Source: Thermohalobaculum sp050330995 (GTDB lineage Bacteria; Pseudomonadota; Alphaproteobacteria; Rhodobacterales; Rhodobacteraceae). Taken from it: a stretch of DNA of 19,419 nucleotides. A program made the position numbers and the translations under genes. This document shows positions 1-7,424 of the stretch, in pieces (position 1 is the stretch's first letter; the number at the start of each line of letters is the position of its first letter). The stretch spans positions 1 to 19,419 of the forward strand of contig JBHJHI010000063.1 in the NCBI GenBank assembly GCA_050330995.1, read 5' to 3'. The notes beneath the pieces were generated by a model. The model searched no databases. It was not told the DNA's origin and saw nothing but the letters and a program-made list of their open reading frames with translations.

Positions 1-289
1 GGCGCATGCCGCACGGGCCGAGCGCGAGCGGGCCGCCGAGCAGGAGACCGGCGCCGCGCGCGACGCGGGGGGCGGCCGGCCCGTCCACGCCGGCGAGGCG
101 GGCGGCGCGGGTGCGGCGCAGGGCCGCGCCGGGCTGTTCACGATCAACCGCCTGATCAACCGTGTCTCGGGCCACCACCCGCACGAGCCCGCGGTGACGG
201 GCCGGCGGGTGGCGCCGCGCGCCGATACGCCTGCCGAGGCGGACGACGAGGACGCCATCCCCGCCTTCCTGCGCCGCCAGGCCAACTGA
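1..289 (+). CDS. ftsZ: FtsZ cell-division GTPase, C-terminal tail (partial)
   Basis: Only the last 95 codons are present; the gene runs off the left edge and the reading frame starts at base 2. What is visible is the disordered Ala/Gly/Glu/Arg-rich linker and the conserved C-terminal peptide. The segment GLFTINRLINRVSG and the terminal IPAFLRRQAN before the TGA are typical of alphaproteobacterial FtsZ, where the tail binds membrane anchors such as FtsA. The GTPase core lies outside the window, so nothing can be said about it. The downstream neighbour lpxC fits the conserved division/envelope gene order. The call rests on the tail motif and the context. Confidence 0.9.
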   Translation, partial: AHAARAERERAAEQETGAARDAGGGRPVHAGEAGGAGAAQGRAGLFTINRLINRVSGHHPHEPAVTGRRVAPRADTPAEADDEDAIPAFLRRQAN

Positions 290-339
290 GCCGCCCGTCC
301 GGCCTCCCTCCCCCCCAGGGGCCGGGCCATCGGCCGGCT

Positions 340-389
340 GCCGCGTGCCAACGCGGCGCCGGCGCCGTCCGCGAGACGCGGGCGGCGCC
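340..389 (+). terminator. Tandem hairpins after ftsZ, probable terminator
   Basis: Two stem-loops lie 50 to 100 bases after the ftsZ stop. The first is 340-357, a perfect 7-bp stem (GCCGCGT/ACGCGGC) with loop GCCA. The second is 361-389, with 13-bp arms pairing except for one G-T wobble and an AGA loop. The pyrimidine-rich stretch CTTCGCGTCTTCG follows. The tail is not a pure T run, as is usual at this GC content. Confidence 0.55.
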
Positions 390-466
390 CTTCGCGTCTT
401 CGTCCGCTGCGACGAGACCCCGACCTCCCGGCACGCTTCCTGTTACAGCGGGACATAAAGAGTGAG

Positions 467-495
467 TTGTGGGGGTGAACAGCCGCTGCATATAG
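467..495 (+). promoter_or_regulatory. Candidate sigma-70-type promoter for lpxC
   Basis: This is a relatively AT-rich patch in an otherwise GC-rich spacer. TTGTGG (467-472) could be a -35 element, followed by a 17-bp spacer and ATATAG (490-495) as a -10 element. It lies about 65 bases upstream of the lpxC ATG and downstream of the ftsZ hairpins. The -10 match is fair and the call rests on inspection only. Confidence 0.35.
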
Positions 496-559
496 GGGTT
501 TATCGAGCACGAATGACAGTTGCCCGACAGAGGCGACGGCGAGGCCAGGGACAGTGAAG

Positions 560-1480
560 ATGCGTTACACGCTTGGACGTGCCGTGACGTTCCGCGGGAT
601 CGGTCTGCACGGCGGCCAGCCGGCGACGGTGCGCGTCGCCCCCGCCGCCGCAGGCCAGGGCATCCTGTTTCATCGCACCGACGCGCCCGCGGGCACCGGG
701 CGGATCGAGGCCCGCTTCGACATGGTCGCCGACACGCGGCTCTGCACGCGCCTCGCCAACCGCCGCGGCGTCTCGGTCGGCACGGTCGAGCATTTGATGG
801 CCGCGCTCGCGGGCTCGGGCATCGACGACGCTACCGTCGCCATCGACGGCCCCGAGGTGCCGATCATGGACGGCAGCGCACGCGCCTTCGTCGAGGGCTT
901 CGCCGAAGCCGGCGTCGTCGCGCAGCCGGGCGAGCGCCGCGCGATCCGGCTCCTGCGCACCGTCGGCGTCGAGAAGGACGGCAAGCGCGCCGCGCTCGAG
1001 CCCTACGACGGCTTCGCGCTCGGCTTCGCCATCGACTTCGCCGATCCCGCGATCGGGCGACAGGACGTGACGCTCGATCTCTCCGGCAACGCCTTCGCCG
1101 AGGAGCTGGCCGACTGCCGCACCTTCGGCCACCTGGCCGAGGTCGAGCAGCTGCGCCGGATCGGCCTGGCCCTCGGCGGCAGCCTGGAGAACGCGATCGT
1201 GGTCGATCGCGGCCGGGTGCTGAACGTGGACGGGCTGCGCCGCGCCGACGAGTTCGTGCGCCACAAGGCGCTCGACGCGATCGGCGATCTGGCCCTCGCG
1301 GGCGCGCCGCTCCTCGCCTGCTTCGTCGGCGACAAGGCGGGCCACGAGATGACCAACCTGCTGCTGCACGCGCTGTTCGCCCAGCCCGACGCCTGGGAAT
1401 GGGCGCCCGCACCGGCGGCGGCGATGCGCCTCTCGGCCACGCGGCCGCTCGCGGCGGAGGAGCGCCGCCTCGCGGTCTGA
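560..1480 (+). CDS. lpxC: UDP-3-O-acyl-N-acetylglucosamine deacetylase LpxC
   Basis: This cytoplasmic zinc enzyme catalyses the committed step of lipid A synthesis, deacetylation of UDP-3-O-acyl-GlcNAc. The product is 306 residues, close to the usual 300-305. Metal and catalytic residues sit where expected: His78 in VEHLMAAL, His235 and Asp239 in the HKALDAIGDL motif, and the general acid/base His262 in GHEMTN. These match E. coli His79, His238, Asp242 and His265 with a small constant offset. A GTG at 554 in the same frame is possible, but AGGGA at 547-551 is only 2 bases from it and 8 bases from the ATG at 560, so I prefer 560. Its place between ftsZ and bamD is the normal alphaproteobacterial order. 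Confidence 0.97.
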   Translation: MRYTLGRAVTFRGIGLHGGQPATVRVAPAAAGQGILFHRTDAPAGTGRIEARFDMVADTRLCTRLANRRGVSVGTVEHLMAALAGSGIDDATVAIDGPEVPIMDGSARAFVEGFAEAGVVAQPGERRAIRLLRTVGVEKDGKRAALEPYDGFALGFAIDFADPAIGRQDVTLDLSGNAFAEELADCRTFGHLAEVEQLRRIGLALGGSLENAIVVDRGRVLNVDGLRRADEFVRHKALDAIGDLALAGAPLLACFVGDKAGHEMTNLLLHALFAQPDAWEWAPAPAAAMRLSATRPLAAEERRLAV

Positions 1481-1483
1481 GCC

Positions 1484-1510
1484 CCGCGCGCCCGCCTGAC
1501 GGGCGCGCGG
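1484..1510 (+). terminator. Strong hairpin after lpxC
   Basis: A perfect 11-bp stem (CCGCGCGCCCG / CGGGCGCGCGG) with loop CCTGA starts 4 bases after the lpxC stop. There is no T tract after it, so it may be an intrinsic terminator of reduced strength, an attenuator, or an mRNA 3'-end stabiliser between lpxC and bamD. Confidence 0.5.
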
Positions 1511-1580
1511 CATCTGGCCCGCGCCCCCGTGGGGCGCTATGGTGCGCGCGCGAGCCATGATCCTCGACCGGACCCCGCGC

Positions 1581-2402
1581 ATGACCCCGAGACTGCCGAC
1601 CCTGCTCCTCGCCGCCGCCCTCCTCGCCGGCTGTTCGGCCTTCGAGAGCGCGCCGGAGGTCGAGGAGCTGAGCGCGAACGAGATCTTCGAGCGCGGCGAG
1701 GCGCAGGTGGCGGGCGGCCAGCCCCTCGCCGCGGCCCGGACCTTCGGCGAGATCGAGCGGCTCTACCCCTTCAGCCAGCTCGCCAAGCGCGCGCTGGTGA
1801 TGTCGGCCTACGCCGCCTACCAGGGTGGCGCCTTCGGCGAGGCGCGCGCCTCGGCGCAGCGCTACCTCGATCTCTATCCGGCCGACGAGGAGGCGCCTTA
1901 CGCGCAGTACCTGATCGCGCTCACCTACTACGACAACATCGTGGACGTGGGCCGCGACCAGCGCACCACGCAGAACGCGCTCGACGCGCTCGGCGCCGTG
2001 GTCAGCCGCTACCCCGCCAGCGACTACGCCCGCGACGCGCAGCTCAAGATCGACCTCACCCGCGACCACCTCGCCGGCAAGGAGATGGCGGTCGGACGCT
2101 ACTACCTGAAGCGCGGCCACTACACGGCGGCGATCAACCGCTTCCAGAACGTGATCGAGCGCTACGAGACCACGAGCCAGACGCCCGAGGCGCTGCACCG
2201 GCTGGTCGAGGCCTATCTGGCCCTCGGTCTGGAGCGGGAGGCGCGCGCGGCCGCGATCGTGCTCGGCACCAACTTCCCCGGCTCGGAGTGGTACACGGAC
2301 AGCTATGCCGCCCTCACCGGCGAGGAGGTGCTCGACAAGCCCGGCAGCGGCGGCGTCTTCGCCTCGCTCTACCGCCAGATCGTCCTCGGCCGCTGGCTCT
2401 GA
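1581..2402 (+). CDS. bamD: Outer-membrane assembly lipoprotein BamD
   Basis: BamD is the TPR-containing lipoprotein of the BAM complex, which inserts beta-barrel proteins into the outer membrane. From the ATG at 1581 the protein has 273 residues and an ideal lipoprotein signal peptide: MTPR, a Leu/Ala-rich core, then lipobox LAGC with the acylated Cys at residue 18. Two in-frame ATGs upstream (1539 and 1557) would add an Arg-rich leader, so 1581 is preferred from signal-peptide geometry; no strong Shine-Dalgarno sequence decides it. Residues about 30-240 show TPR-like helices, including the family pattern YPFSQLAKRALVMSAYAAY and, later, YYLKRGHYTAAINRFQNVI. recN follows after 36 bases, so co-transcription is likely. 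Confidence 0.94.
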   Translation: MTPRLPTLLLAAALLAGCSAFESAPEVEELSANEIFERGEAQVAGGQPLAAARTFGEIERLYPFSQLAKRALVMSAYAAYQGGAFGEARASAQRYLDLYPADEEAPYAQYLIALTYYDNIVDVGRDQRTTQNALDALGAVVSRYPASDYARDAQLKIDLTRDHLAGKEMAVGRYYLKRGHYTAAINRFQNVIERYETTSQTPEALHRLVEAYLALGLEREARAAAIVLGTNFPGSEWYTDSYAALTGEEVLDKPGSGGVFASLYRQIVLGRWL

Positions 2403-2438
2403 GCGGGCGGCGTTGAGCGGGCCCGGGGGCGCGCGACC

Positions 2439-4121
2439 ATGAGCGGGGCCGCCGGCCGGCTGATCGGGCTCGAGATCCGCCACATCGTCCTGATCGAGGC
2501 GCTCGATCTCGAGTTCGGCCCCGGTCTCAACGTGCTGACCGGCGAGACGGGGGCGGGCAAGTCGATCCTGCTCGACGCGCTCGGCTTCGCGCTCGGCCGC
2601 CGGGCACGGCGCGATCTGGTGCTCGCGGGGCGCGGGCAGGGCTCGGCCACCGCCTCCTTCGCCGTCGGCCCCCGCCACGCCGTCCACGCCGTGCTCGACG
2701 ACCTCGGCCTCCCGCCCTGCGAGGACGGGCTTCTGGTGCTGCGCCGGGTCGCGCGCGCCGACGGGCCGGCGACCGCCTTCGCCAACGACCAGCGCGTCAG
2801 CGCCGAGGCGCTGCGCCGGATCGGCGCCACGCTGGTCGAGGTCCACGGCCAGCACGACGACCGCGGTCTCCTGGACCCCAAGGCGCACCGCGCGCTCCTG
2901 GACGCCTTCGCCGGCGCCGAGGCCGAGCGGCGCGGCGTGCGCGAGACCTGGAGCCGGGCCGCGATCGCGCGCCGGCGCCTCGACGAGGCGCGCGAAACGC
3001 TGGCGCGGGCCGCGCGCGACGCCGACTACCTGCGCCATGCCGTCGCCGAGCTGGAGGACCTGGCCCCCGAGGCCGAGGAGGAGGAACGTCTCGACGCCGA
3101 GCGCCGGCTCATGCAGGCGGCCGCCCGCATCGGCGACGAGGTCGCCAAGGCCGAGGGCGAGATCGGCCCCTCGGGCGCGGAGGGCGCGCTCGCGAGCGCG
3201 CTGTCGCGGCTCTCGCGCGTCAGCGACCGCGCCGAGGGCACGCTCGACGCCGCGCTGGCGGCGATCGACCGCGCGATGATCGAGCTGACCGAGGCGCAGG
3301 CCGGCATCGCCGAGGCCCGCGAGGCGCTGGCGTACAGCCCCGAGAAGCTGGAGATGGTCGAGGAGCGGCTGTTCGCGCTGCGCGCCGCCGCGCGCAAGCA
3401 CGACGTCCACCCCGCGCAACTGCCGACGCTGGCGGCCGAGATGGCCGAGCGGCTGGCCGCGATCGACGCGGGCGAGGACCGCATCGAGGCGCTGGCAGCG
3501 GAGGCGCGCGCGGCCGAGGCCGCCTACGACGCCGCCGCCGAGCGCCTGTCGGCGGCGCGCCGTGCGGCGGCCGGGCGGCTCGACGCGGCCGTCACGGCCG
3601 AGCTCGCGCCCTTGATCATGGGCGGCGCGCGCTTCGCCACCGTGGTCGAGGGCGGCGACGCCGGCCCGGAGGGACGCGACCGGGTGAGCTTCACCGCCGC
3701 GATCAACCCCGGCGCGCCGTCCGGGCCGGTCGACCGCATCGCTTCGGGTGGCGAGCTGTCGCGCTTCCTGCTCGCGCTCAAGGTCTGCCTCGCCGGCGCG
3801 AGCGACGGGCTGAGCATGGTGTTCGACGAGATCGACCGCGGCGTCGGCGGCGCCACCGCCGACGCAGTCGGTCGCCGCCTCGCGCGGCTGTCGGAGACCG
3901 CGCAGGTGCTGGTGGTGACCCACAGCCCGCAGGTCGCGGCCCAGGGCGCGGCCCATTGGCTGATCGCCAAGGGGGTCGAGGGCGGCGTGACGCGCACGAC
4001 CGTCACCCCCTTGGGCGAGGACGCGCGGCTGGAGGAGCTGGCGCGGATGCTCTCGGGCGAGGAGATCACGCCTGAGGCCCTGAGCGCGGCACGGGCGCTG
4101 CTCGCGCGCAAGGCGGCGTGA
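2439..4121 (+). CDS. recN: DNA repair protein RecN
   Basis: RecN is a cytoplasmic SMC-like ATPase that acts in recombinational repair of double-strand breaks. The product is 560 residues, against about 553 in E. coli. Visible motifs are the Walker A GETGAGKS at 35-42, long Ala/Glu/Arg-rich coiled-coil segments at roughly 150-380, the ABC signature SGGELSRF at 436-443, Walker B VFDEID with Asp463/Glu464, and a THSPQVA His-switch segment. All catalytic motifs are intact. The ATG at 2439 places Walker A at the usual distance from the N terminus. The last ~470 bases have a decayed second copy about 13 kb downstream (16871-17204). Confidence 0.96.
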   Translation: MSGAAGRLIGLEIRHIVLIEALDLEFGPGLNVLTGETGAGKSILLDALGFALGRRARRDLVLAGRGQGSATASFAVGPRHAVHAVLDDLGLPPCEDGLLVLRRVARADGPATAFANDQRVSAEALRRIGATLVEVHGQHDDRGLLDPKAHRALLDAFAGAEAERRGVRETWSRAAIARRRLDEARETLARAARDADYLRHAVAELEDLAPEAEEEERLDAERRLMQAAARIGDEVAKAEGEIGPSGAEGALASALSRLSRVSDRAEGTLDAALAAIDRAMIELTEAQAGIAEAREALAYSPEKLEMVEERLFALRAAARKHDVHPAQLPTLAAEMAERLAAIDAGEDRIEALAAEARAAEAAYDAAAERLSAARRAAAGRLDAAVTAELAPLIMGGARFATVVEGGDAGPEGRDRVSFTAAINPGAPSGPVDRIASGGELSRFLLALKVCLAGASDGLSMVFDEIDRGVGGATADAVGRRLARLSETAQVLVVTHSPQVAAQGAAHWLIAKGVEGGVTRTTVTPLGEDARLEELARMLSGEEITPEALSAARALLARKAA

Positions 4122-4698
4122 CGCCAGGGCGGAGATCTCCGGACCGGCCGCGGTTCGCGGCCGTCGCGACGCGGGCACCGGACCTCTCCGAGGTGTCGCT
4201 GGCCTGCGGGCCGTGGGTGTCACGGGGCGTACGCGCGCGGCATTTCGGCCGATCGTCCCCCGACCCGCTGCCGGGTCCGGGAGCACGCGCCCGAACCGGA
4301 GGTCCGCGCGAAGCGGCGGGATCGAGAAGCGGTCACGCCGGCCGTGGCGCCGGCCACGCTTGTCTTGCCGGTTCATCGACGAGGCCCACGCCATCGCGAT
4401 CCGCGGATCGGGCCCGCGTCGGCCGGCCTCGTTCGCCAAGAGCGGCTCCGGGCGAGCGTCGAGCCGGCGAAGCCTCCGCGCCAGCGGCGGTGTCGACACG
4501 GACCGCCTCGGCCGCACGGGAGCGGCCCGGTCGAATCGTCGCACGGACCGCTTGATCCCCCCGGGAGCGATACTTCATCACCGACGAGGATCTGGGACGG
4601 ACAACGGCCATGCGAGCTTTCCAGGGCGCGAGGATTGCCGGATCGTCACGCGGGCGAGAACCGCTGCGGGCCGATGACCTCGCCGTCGTGACGACGCG
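4122..4698 (+). other. Intergenic region after recN, no gene recognised
   Basis: These 577 bases have no convincing gene. The open frames are Arg/Pro/Ser-rich with no recognisable motif and look like GC-driven frames. The region holds several inverted repeats: a 12-bp palindrome at 4130-4141 (CGGAGATCTCCG), the hairpin at 4145-4163, a 6-bp stem with a 4-base loop at 4262-4277, and a 6-bp stem at 4343-4358 followed by CTTGTCTT. If the downstream block is an island, this is its left junction. No integrase, tRNA or attachment core is visible. Confidence 0.6.
4145..4163 (+). terminator. Hairpin after recN, candidate terminator
   Basis: A perfect 8-bp stem (CGGCCGCG / CGCGGCCG) with loop GTT begins 24 bases after the recN stop, just past the palindrome CGGAGATCTCCG. 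No T run follows, so termination is plausible but not proven. Confidence 0.4.
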
Positions 4699-5112
4699 AT
4701 GACGGTCGAGACGAGCAGCCGTCGCGCCGCGACGTCGCCCGAGGAGCCGTGGCTTCTCTACGATGGCGAGTGCCCGTTCTGCTCGGCCTATGTCGGCATG
4801 CTTCGCCTGCGCGACAGCATCGGTCCGGTCCGCCTGATCGACGCGCGGGAGGGAGGCCCCGAACTCGCCGAGGTGCGGGCCGCGGGCTACGCGATCGACC
4901 AGGGCATGGCGTTCAAGCTCGACGGTCGGATCCATCACGGTGACGACTGCATCCACCGGCTCGCGCTCCTGACCACGCCGTCCGGCTCGTTCAACCGGCT
5001 CAACGCCTGGATCTTCCGTTCGGAGACGCGCAGCCGGCTCCTGTACCCGGTCCTGCGCCGCGGTCGGAACGCGGTGCTCTACCTCCTCGGCCGGCGCGGG
5101 ATCGACGCGTGA
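4699..5112 (+). CDS. DCC-family (DUF393) thiol-disulfide oxidoreductase-like protein
   Basis: This is a small protein of 137 residues, predicted soluble. The defining feature is LLYDGECPFC at residues 19-28: an Asp followed by a CxxC pair (Asp22, Cys25, Cys28), the motif that names the DCC/YuxK family. The rest fits the family: VRLIDAR, a GMAFKLDGRIHHGDD segment, and a C-terminal YLLGRRGI. Family members are thought to be thioredoxin-fold redox proteins, but the substrate is unknown. DCC genes are often next to or fused with HTTM membrane-domain genes, and an HTTM-like gene follows here after 413 bases, which supports a partnership. There is no signal peptide. The start is the first in-frame ATG, with no strong Shine-Dalgarno sequence. 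Confidence 0.85.
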   Translation: MTVETSSRRAATSPEEPWLLYDGECPFCSAYVGMLRLRDSIGPVRLIDAREGGPELAEVRAAGYAIDQGMAFKLDGRIHHGDDCIHRLALLTTPSGSFNRLNAWIFRSETRSRLLYPVLRRGRNAVLYLLGRRGIDA

Positions 5113-5525
5113 CCAGACGTCGCCGGCCGGTCTCCGGCGGATCGGCCGAGACGTTCCCGTCCCCGGCCGGGCCGTTCCTGGAAGGGGCGGCGCCTCGGGG
5201 GGCGTCGGAGGGTCGATCCGCCATCGGGGGAGCCGGTGGTGCGAGCCGTCCCGGCCGGGCCGACGGGACCATGGCCGATCCCCCGGCTCGGTCGGAGACG
5301 ACGCCAGGGGTGTCGGGACGCGGGGCCTCCCCTCGCATCGTTCGACCGATGACGCCGGGACGGGCGGGCCGCGTCGCTCGACCGCCCCTGCGGAAACCCG
5401 TTCACGGCCGGGCGGACCTCTTCCGATCGAATCGGCCCTCGGCCCCGTTCCGGTTATTGCGCCGCAGCAGGCCGACGCGGTAGTCGGCCTATCTGTCGCG
5501 ATCGAGGCGAGCGCAGGAAACGGGT
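5113..5525 (+). other. Intergenic leader between the DCC gene and the HTTM-like operon
   Basis: These 413 bases contain no convincing gene; the open frames are Arg/Pro/Gly-rich without motifs. A weak hairpin (5126-5138, 5-bp stem GCCGG/CCGGC, loop TCT) lies just after the DCC stop. Near the right end is a perfect inverted repeat (5469-5490), then a good ribosome-binding site, AGGAAA at 5515-5520. A promoter for the downstream operon should be here, but I cannot identify a convincing -35/-10 pair. Confidence 0.55.
5469..5490. promoter_or_regulatory. Perfect inverted repeat upstream of the HTTM-like operon
   Basis: Arms AGGCCGAC and GTCGGCCT (8 bp, no mismatches) flank the 6-base centre GCGGTA. 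The repeat ends 35 bases before the start codon of the operon's first gene. The size and spacing fit a dimeric-regulator operator; as RNA it would form a stem-loop in the leader. No regulator gene is nearby. Confidence 0.4.
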
Positions 5526-7424
5526 ATGCCGTTCACGTATCTGGCCGATCGAGCGAAGCGATACCGGACGCGCGCGCGCGGGAACACCCGCCGGAATGCC
5601 CTCGCGGTCGACGAGCGGTCCCCGGTGCCCCGCGAGGGGGGCGAGCCCTCCGGCACTCCGCGGAGGGGCCGGAGCGCGCCGGCGCTTCCCGCCGCTGACG
5701 AGGCCCGATCCTTCGAGGCCCGGCTCCGCGCCATCCTTCTCGCCGAGGGAGGCGCGGGCGCCGCCGGGAGGGGCGGCGCGACGCCGCGGATCGTCGCTTG
5801 GCTCGCCGCGCGCGTCGCGGAGGGCGTCGGATACCTGCCGCACGCCGGCTGCGTGCTCGCGGCCTGTCTCGGCGTCTGGGCGCTGAAGAAGCTCGGCGTG
5901 CCGGACGGTGACCGGCCGGAGATGCAGGGGGCGATCCTCCTGGCGCTCGTCCTCGCGCTCGCGCCGGTGCGCGCGGCCGGCGTGGCGCCGCCGCTGAGGG
6001 TGCTCCACCGGGTCGTCGTCGGCTTCTTCGGCCTCTACGCGATCGCCTCCTACCCGGCCGTCTCCGACGCCTACCTGGCCGAGAGCCTCTACGCGCGCGC
6101 CATCCACGACGAGGGCCGCTGGCTGGTCGCCGCCGCCGCCCTCGCCGCCTGGTGGCGCCCCGGCTTCGGCCTGATCCCGGTCGTCTACCTCGGCTGGAAG
6201 AAGACGCTGATGGCCGAGCAGTTCGGCTTCACGATGAACGCGACCGACTACATCCCGGTCGCCGAACTCGGCCTCTTCGTCTGTCTCGCGATCGGCGCGG
6301 TCGCCGCCGCCGAGGCGGCGGGCCGGCGTCTGTCGCTCGCGTCGCCAGGGCGGACGGACGGACGGGCGGACGGGCGCTGGACGCTGGGCGAGGGGGCGTT
6401 CGTCGCCGCCTTCGCGCTGCACGCGGCGAACTACTTCTACTCCGCCGTCGCCAAGGCGACGCTGCCGGGCGCCGGGTTCTGGACCTGGGCGCTGGAGAAC
6501 GACACCCACGACATCATGCTGGCCACGGCCTCCATCGGCCTCGGCCCGCTCCTCGGCGTCGACTGGCTCGCCTACCTCGCGCACGAGGCGATGGACCGCT
6601 TCCAGCACGTCACCAACGTCGTCACCTACCTGCTGCAGTACGCGGCCCTCGTCGCGCTCGTGCGCATCCGCCTCGCGATGCTGACCGCGCTCGCGTGGGA
6701 CGCGATGCACCTCGCCATCTTCGTGACGACGAGCATCCTGTTCTGGAAGTGGATGGCGGTGAACATCGGCTTCGCGCTGGCCTTCGGCCTCCTGCTCGAC
6801 CGCCGCGCGCCGCCCTGGCCGCTCTTCGTCATGGGCACGGGCGTCCTGCTGCTCGCGCCGCTGCTCTTCTGGGTCGCCACGCTCGGCTGGTTCGACAGCC
6901 GCGCGCTGAACCGACCGAGCGTCGTCGCCGTTACCGAGGACGGGCGCGAGGTGCGCGTGCCCTCGAACTACTTCCTCGAAGGCTCGGCGCAGATGTCGAA
7001 GGGTCACGTCGGCAAGCCCTACCCGGGCCACTTCGCCGACATCGGCGTCTTCGGCAAGGCCGAGGCCGGGCTTCCGGGACGCGAGGCGGCCGAGGACTGC
7101 GACCTGCCGGTGGCCGCGGAGAGCGGTCTCTCCGAGGCGTTCGCGCGCGAGCCGAAGCTGGAGCGCTACTTCCGCGAGCACCATCGCTTCATGCTGGCCA
7201 ATGTCGGCGAGGACGGTCAGTATCCCTACAATTGGTATCCGCATCACAACTGGTCGAACCCGGCTCTGTTCACGGAATTCGGAAGCCTGGATCTGCGCGA
7301 GATCGTCGCTTACCGCTACGTGATCGAGAGCCTGTGCTTCCGCTACGACGGACGGGGCGGCATCGAGCACGACGTCCGCCTGCGCGGGGTGCACACGATC
7401 CCGGTCGAGGACGTCCGGCCGTGA
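5526..7424 (+). CDS. HTTM-like polytopic membrane protein
   Basis: The product is 632 residues. The first ~100 are Arg/Pro/Ala-rich and probably cytoplasmic. About nine or ten hydrophobic segments follow between residues 107 and 456, then a soluble C-terminal domain of about 175 residues. HALHAANYFYSAVAK-like residues 298-310 followed by FWTWAL, and WDAMHLAIF near 391, resemble the HTTM (vitamin K-dependent carboxylase-like) membrane domain. Together with the neighbouring DCC gene this is the basis of the call; a different acyltransferase-like membrane family is possible. The C-terminal domain has an aromatic/His cluster, YPYNWYPHHNWSNP, near 565-580. AGGA at 5515-5518 sits 7 bases before the ATG and supports this start despite the odd N terminus. 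Its stop overlaps the next gene's start in GTGA. Confidence 0.6.
   Translation: MPFTYLADRAKRYRTRARGNTRRNALAVDERSPVPREGGEPSGTPRRGRSAPALPAADEARSFEARLRAILLAEGGAGAAGRGGATPRIVAWLAARVAEGVGYLPHAGCVLAACLGVWALKKLGVPDGDRPEMQGAILLALVLALAPVRAAGVAPPLRVLHRVVVGFFGLYAIASYPAVSDAYLAESLYARAIHDEGRWLVAAAALAAWWRPGFGLIPVVYLGWKKTLMAEQFGFTMNATDYIPVAELGLFVCLAIGAVAAAEAAGRRLSLASPGRTDGRADGRWTLGEGAFVAAFALHAANYFYSAVAKATLPGAGFWTWALENDTHDIMLATASIGLGPLLGVDWLAYLAHEAMDRFQHVTNVVTYLLQYAALVALVRIRLAMLTALAWDAMHLAIFVTTSILFWKWMAVNIGFALAFGLLLDRRAPPWPLFVMGTGVLLLAPLLFWVATLGWFDSRALNRPSVVAVTEDGREVRVPSNYFLEGSAQMSKGHVGKPYPGHFADIGVFGKAEAGLPGREAAEDCDLPVAAESGLSEAFAREPKLERYFREHHRFMLANVGEDGQYPYNWYPHHNWSNPALFTEFGSLDLREIVAYRYVIESLCFRYDGRGGIEHDVRLRGVHTIPVEDVRP

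Noticed and set aside
554..559. GTG at 554 as the lpxC start
   Set aside because: The AGGGA ribosome-binding sequence is too close (2 bases) to it but well placed (8 bases) for the ATG at 560.
864..4544. A 1226-codon open frame on the minus strand opposite lpxC, bamD and recN
   Set aside because: It is antisense to three well-supported genes, with Arg/Ala/Gly/Asp-rich low-complexity translation and no motif. Long antisense frames are expected at this GC content.
5454..7394. A 646-codon minus-strand frame opposite the HTTM-like gene
   Set aside because: The translation is Arg/Glu/His/Gly-rich without domain motifs, while the plus strand shows membrane segments and a good ribosome-binding site.
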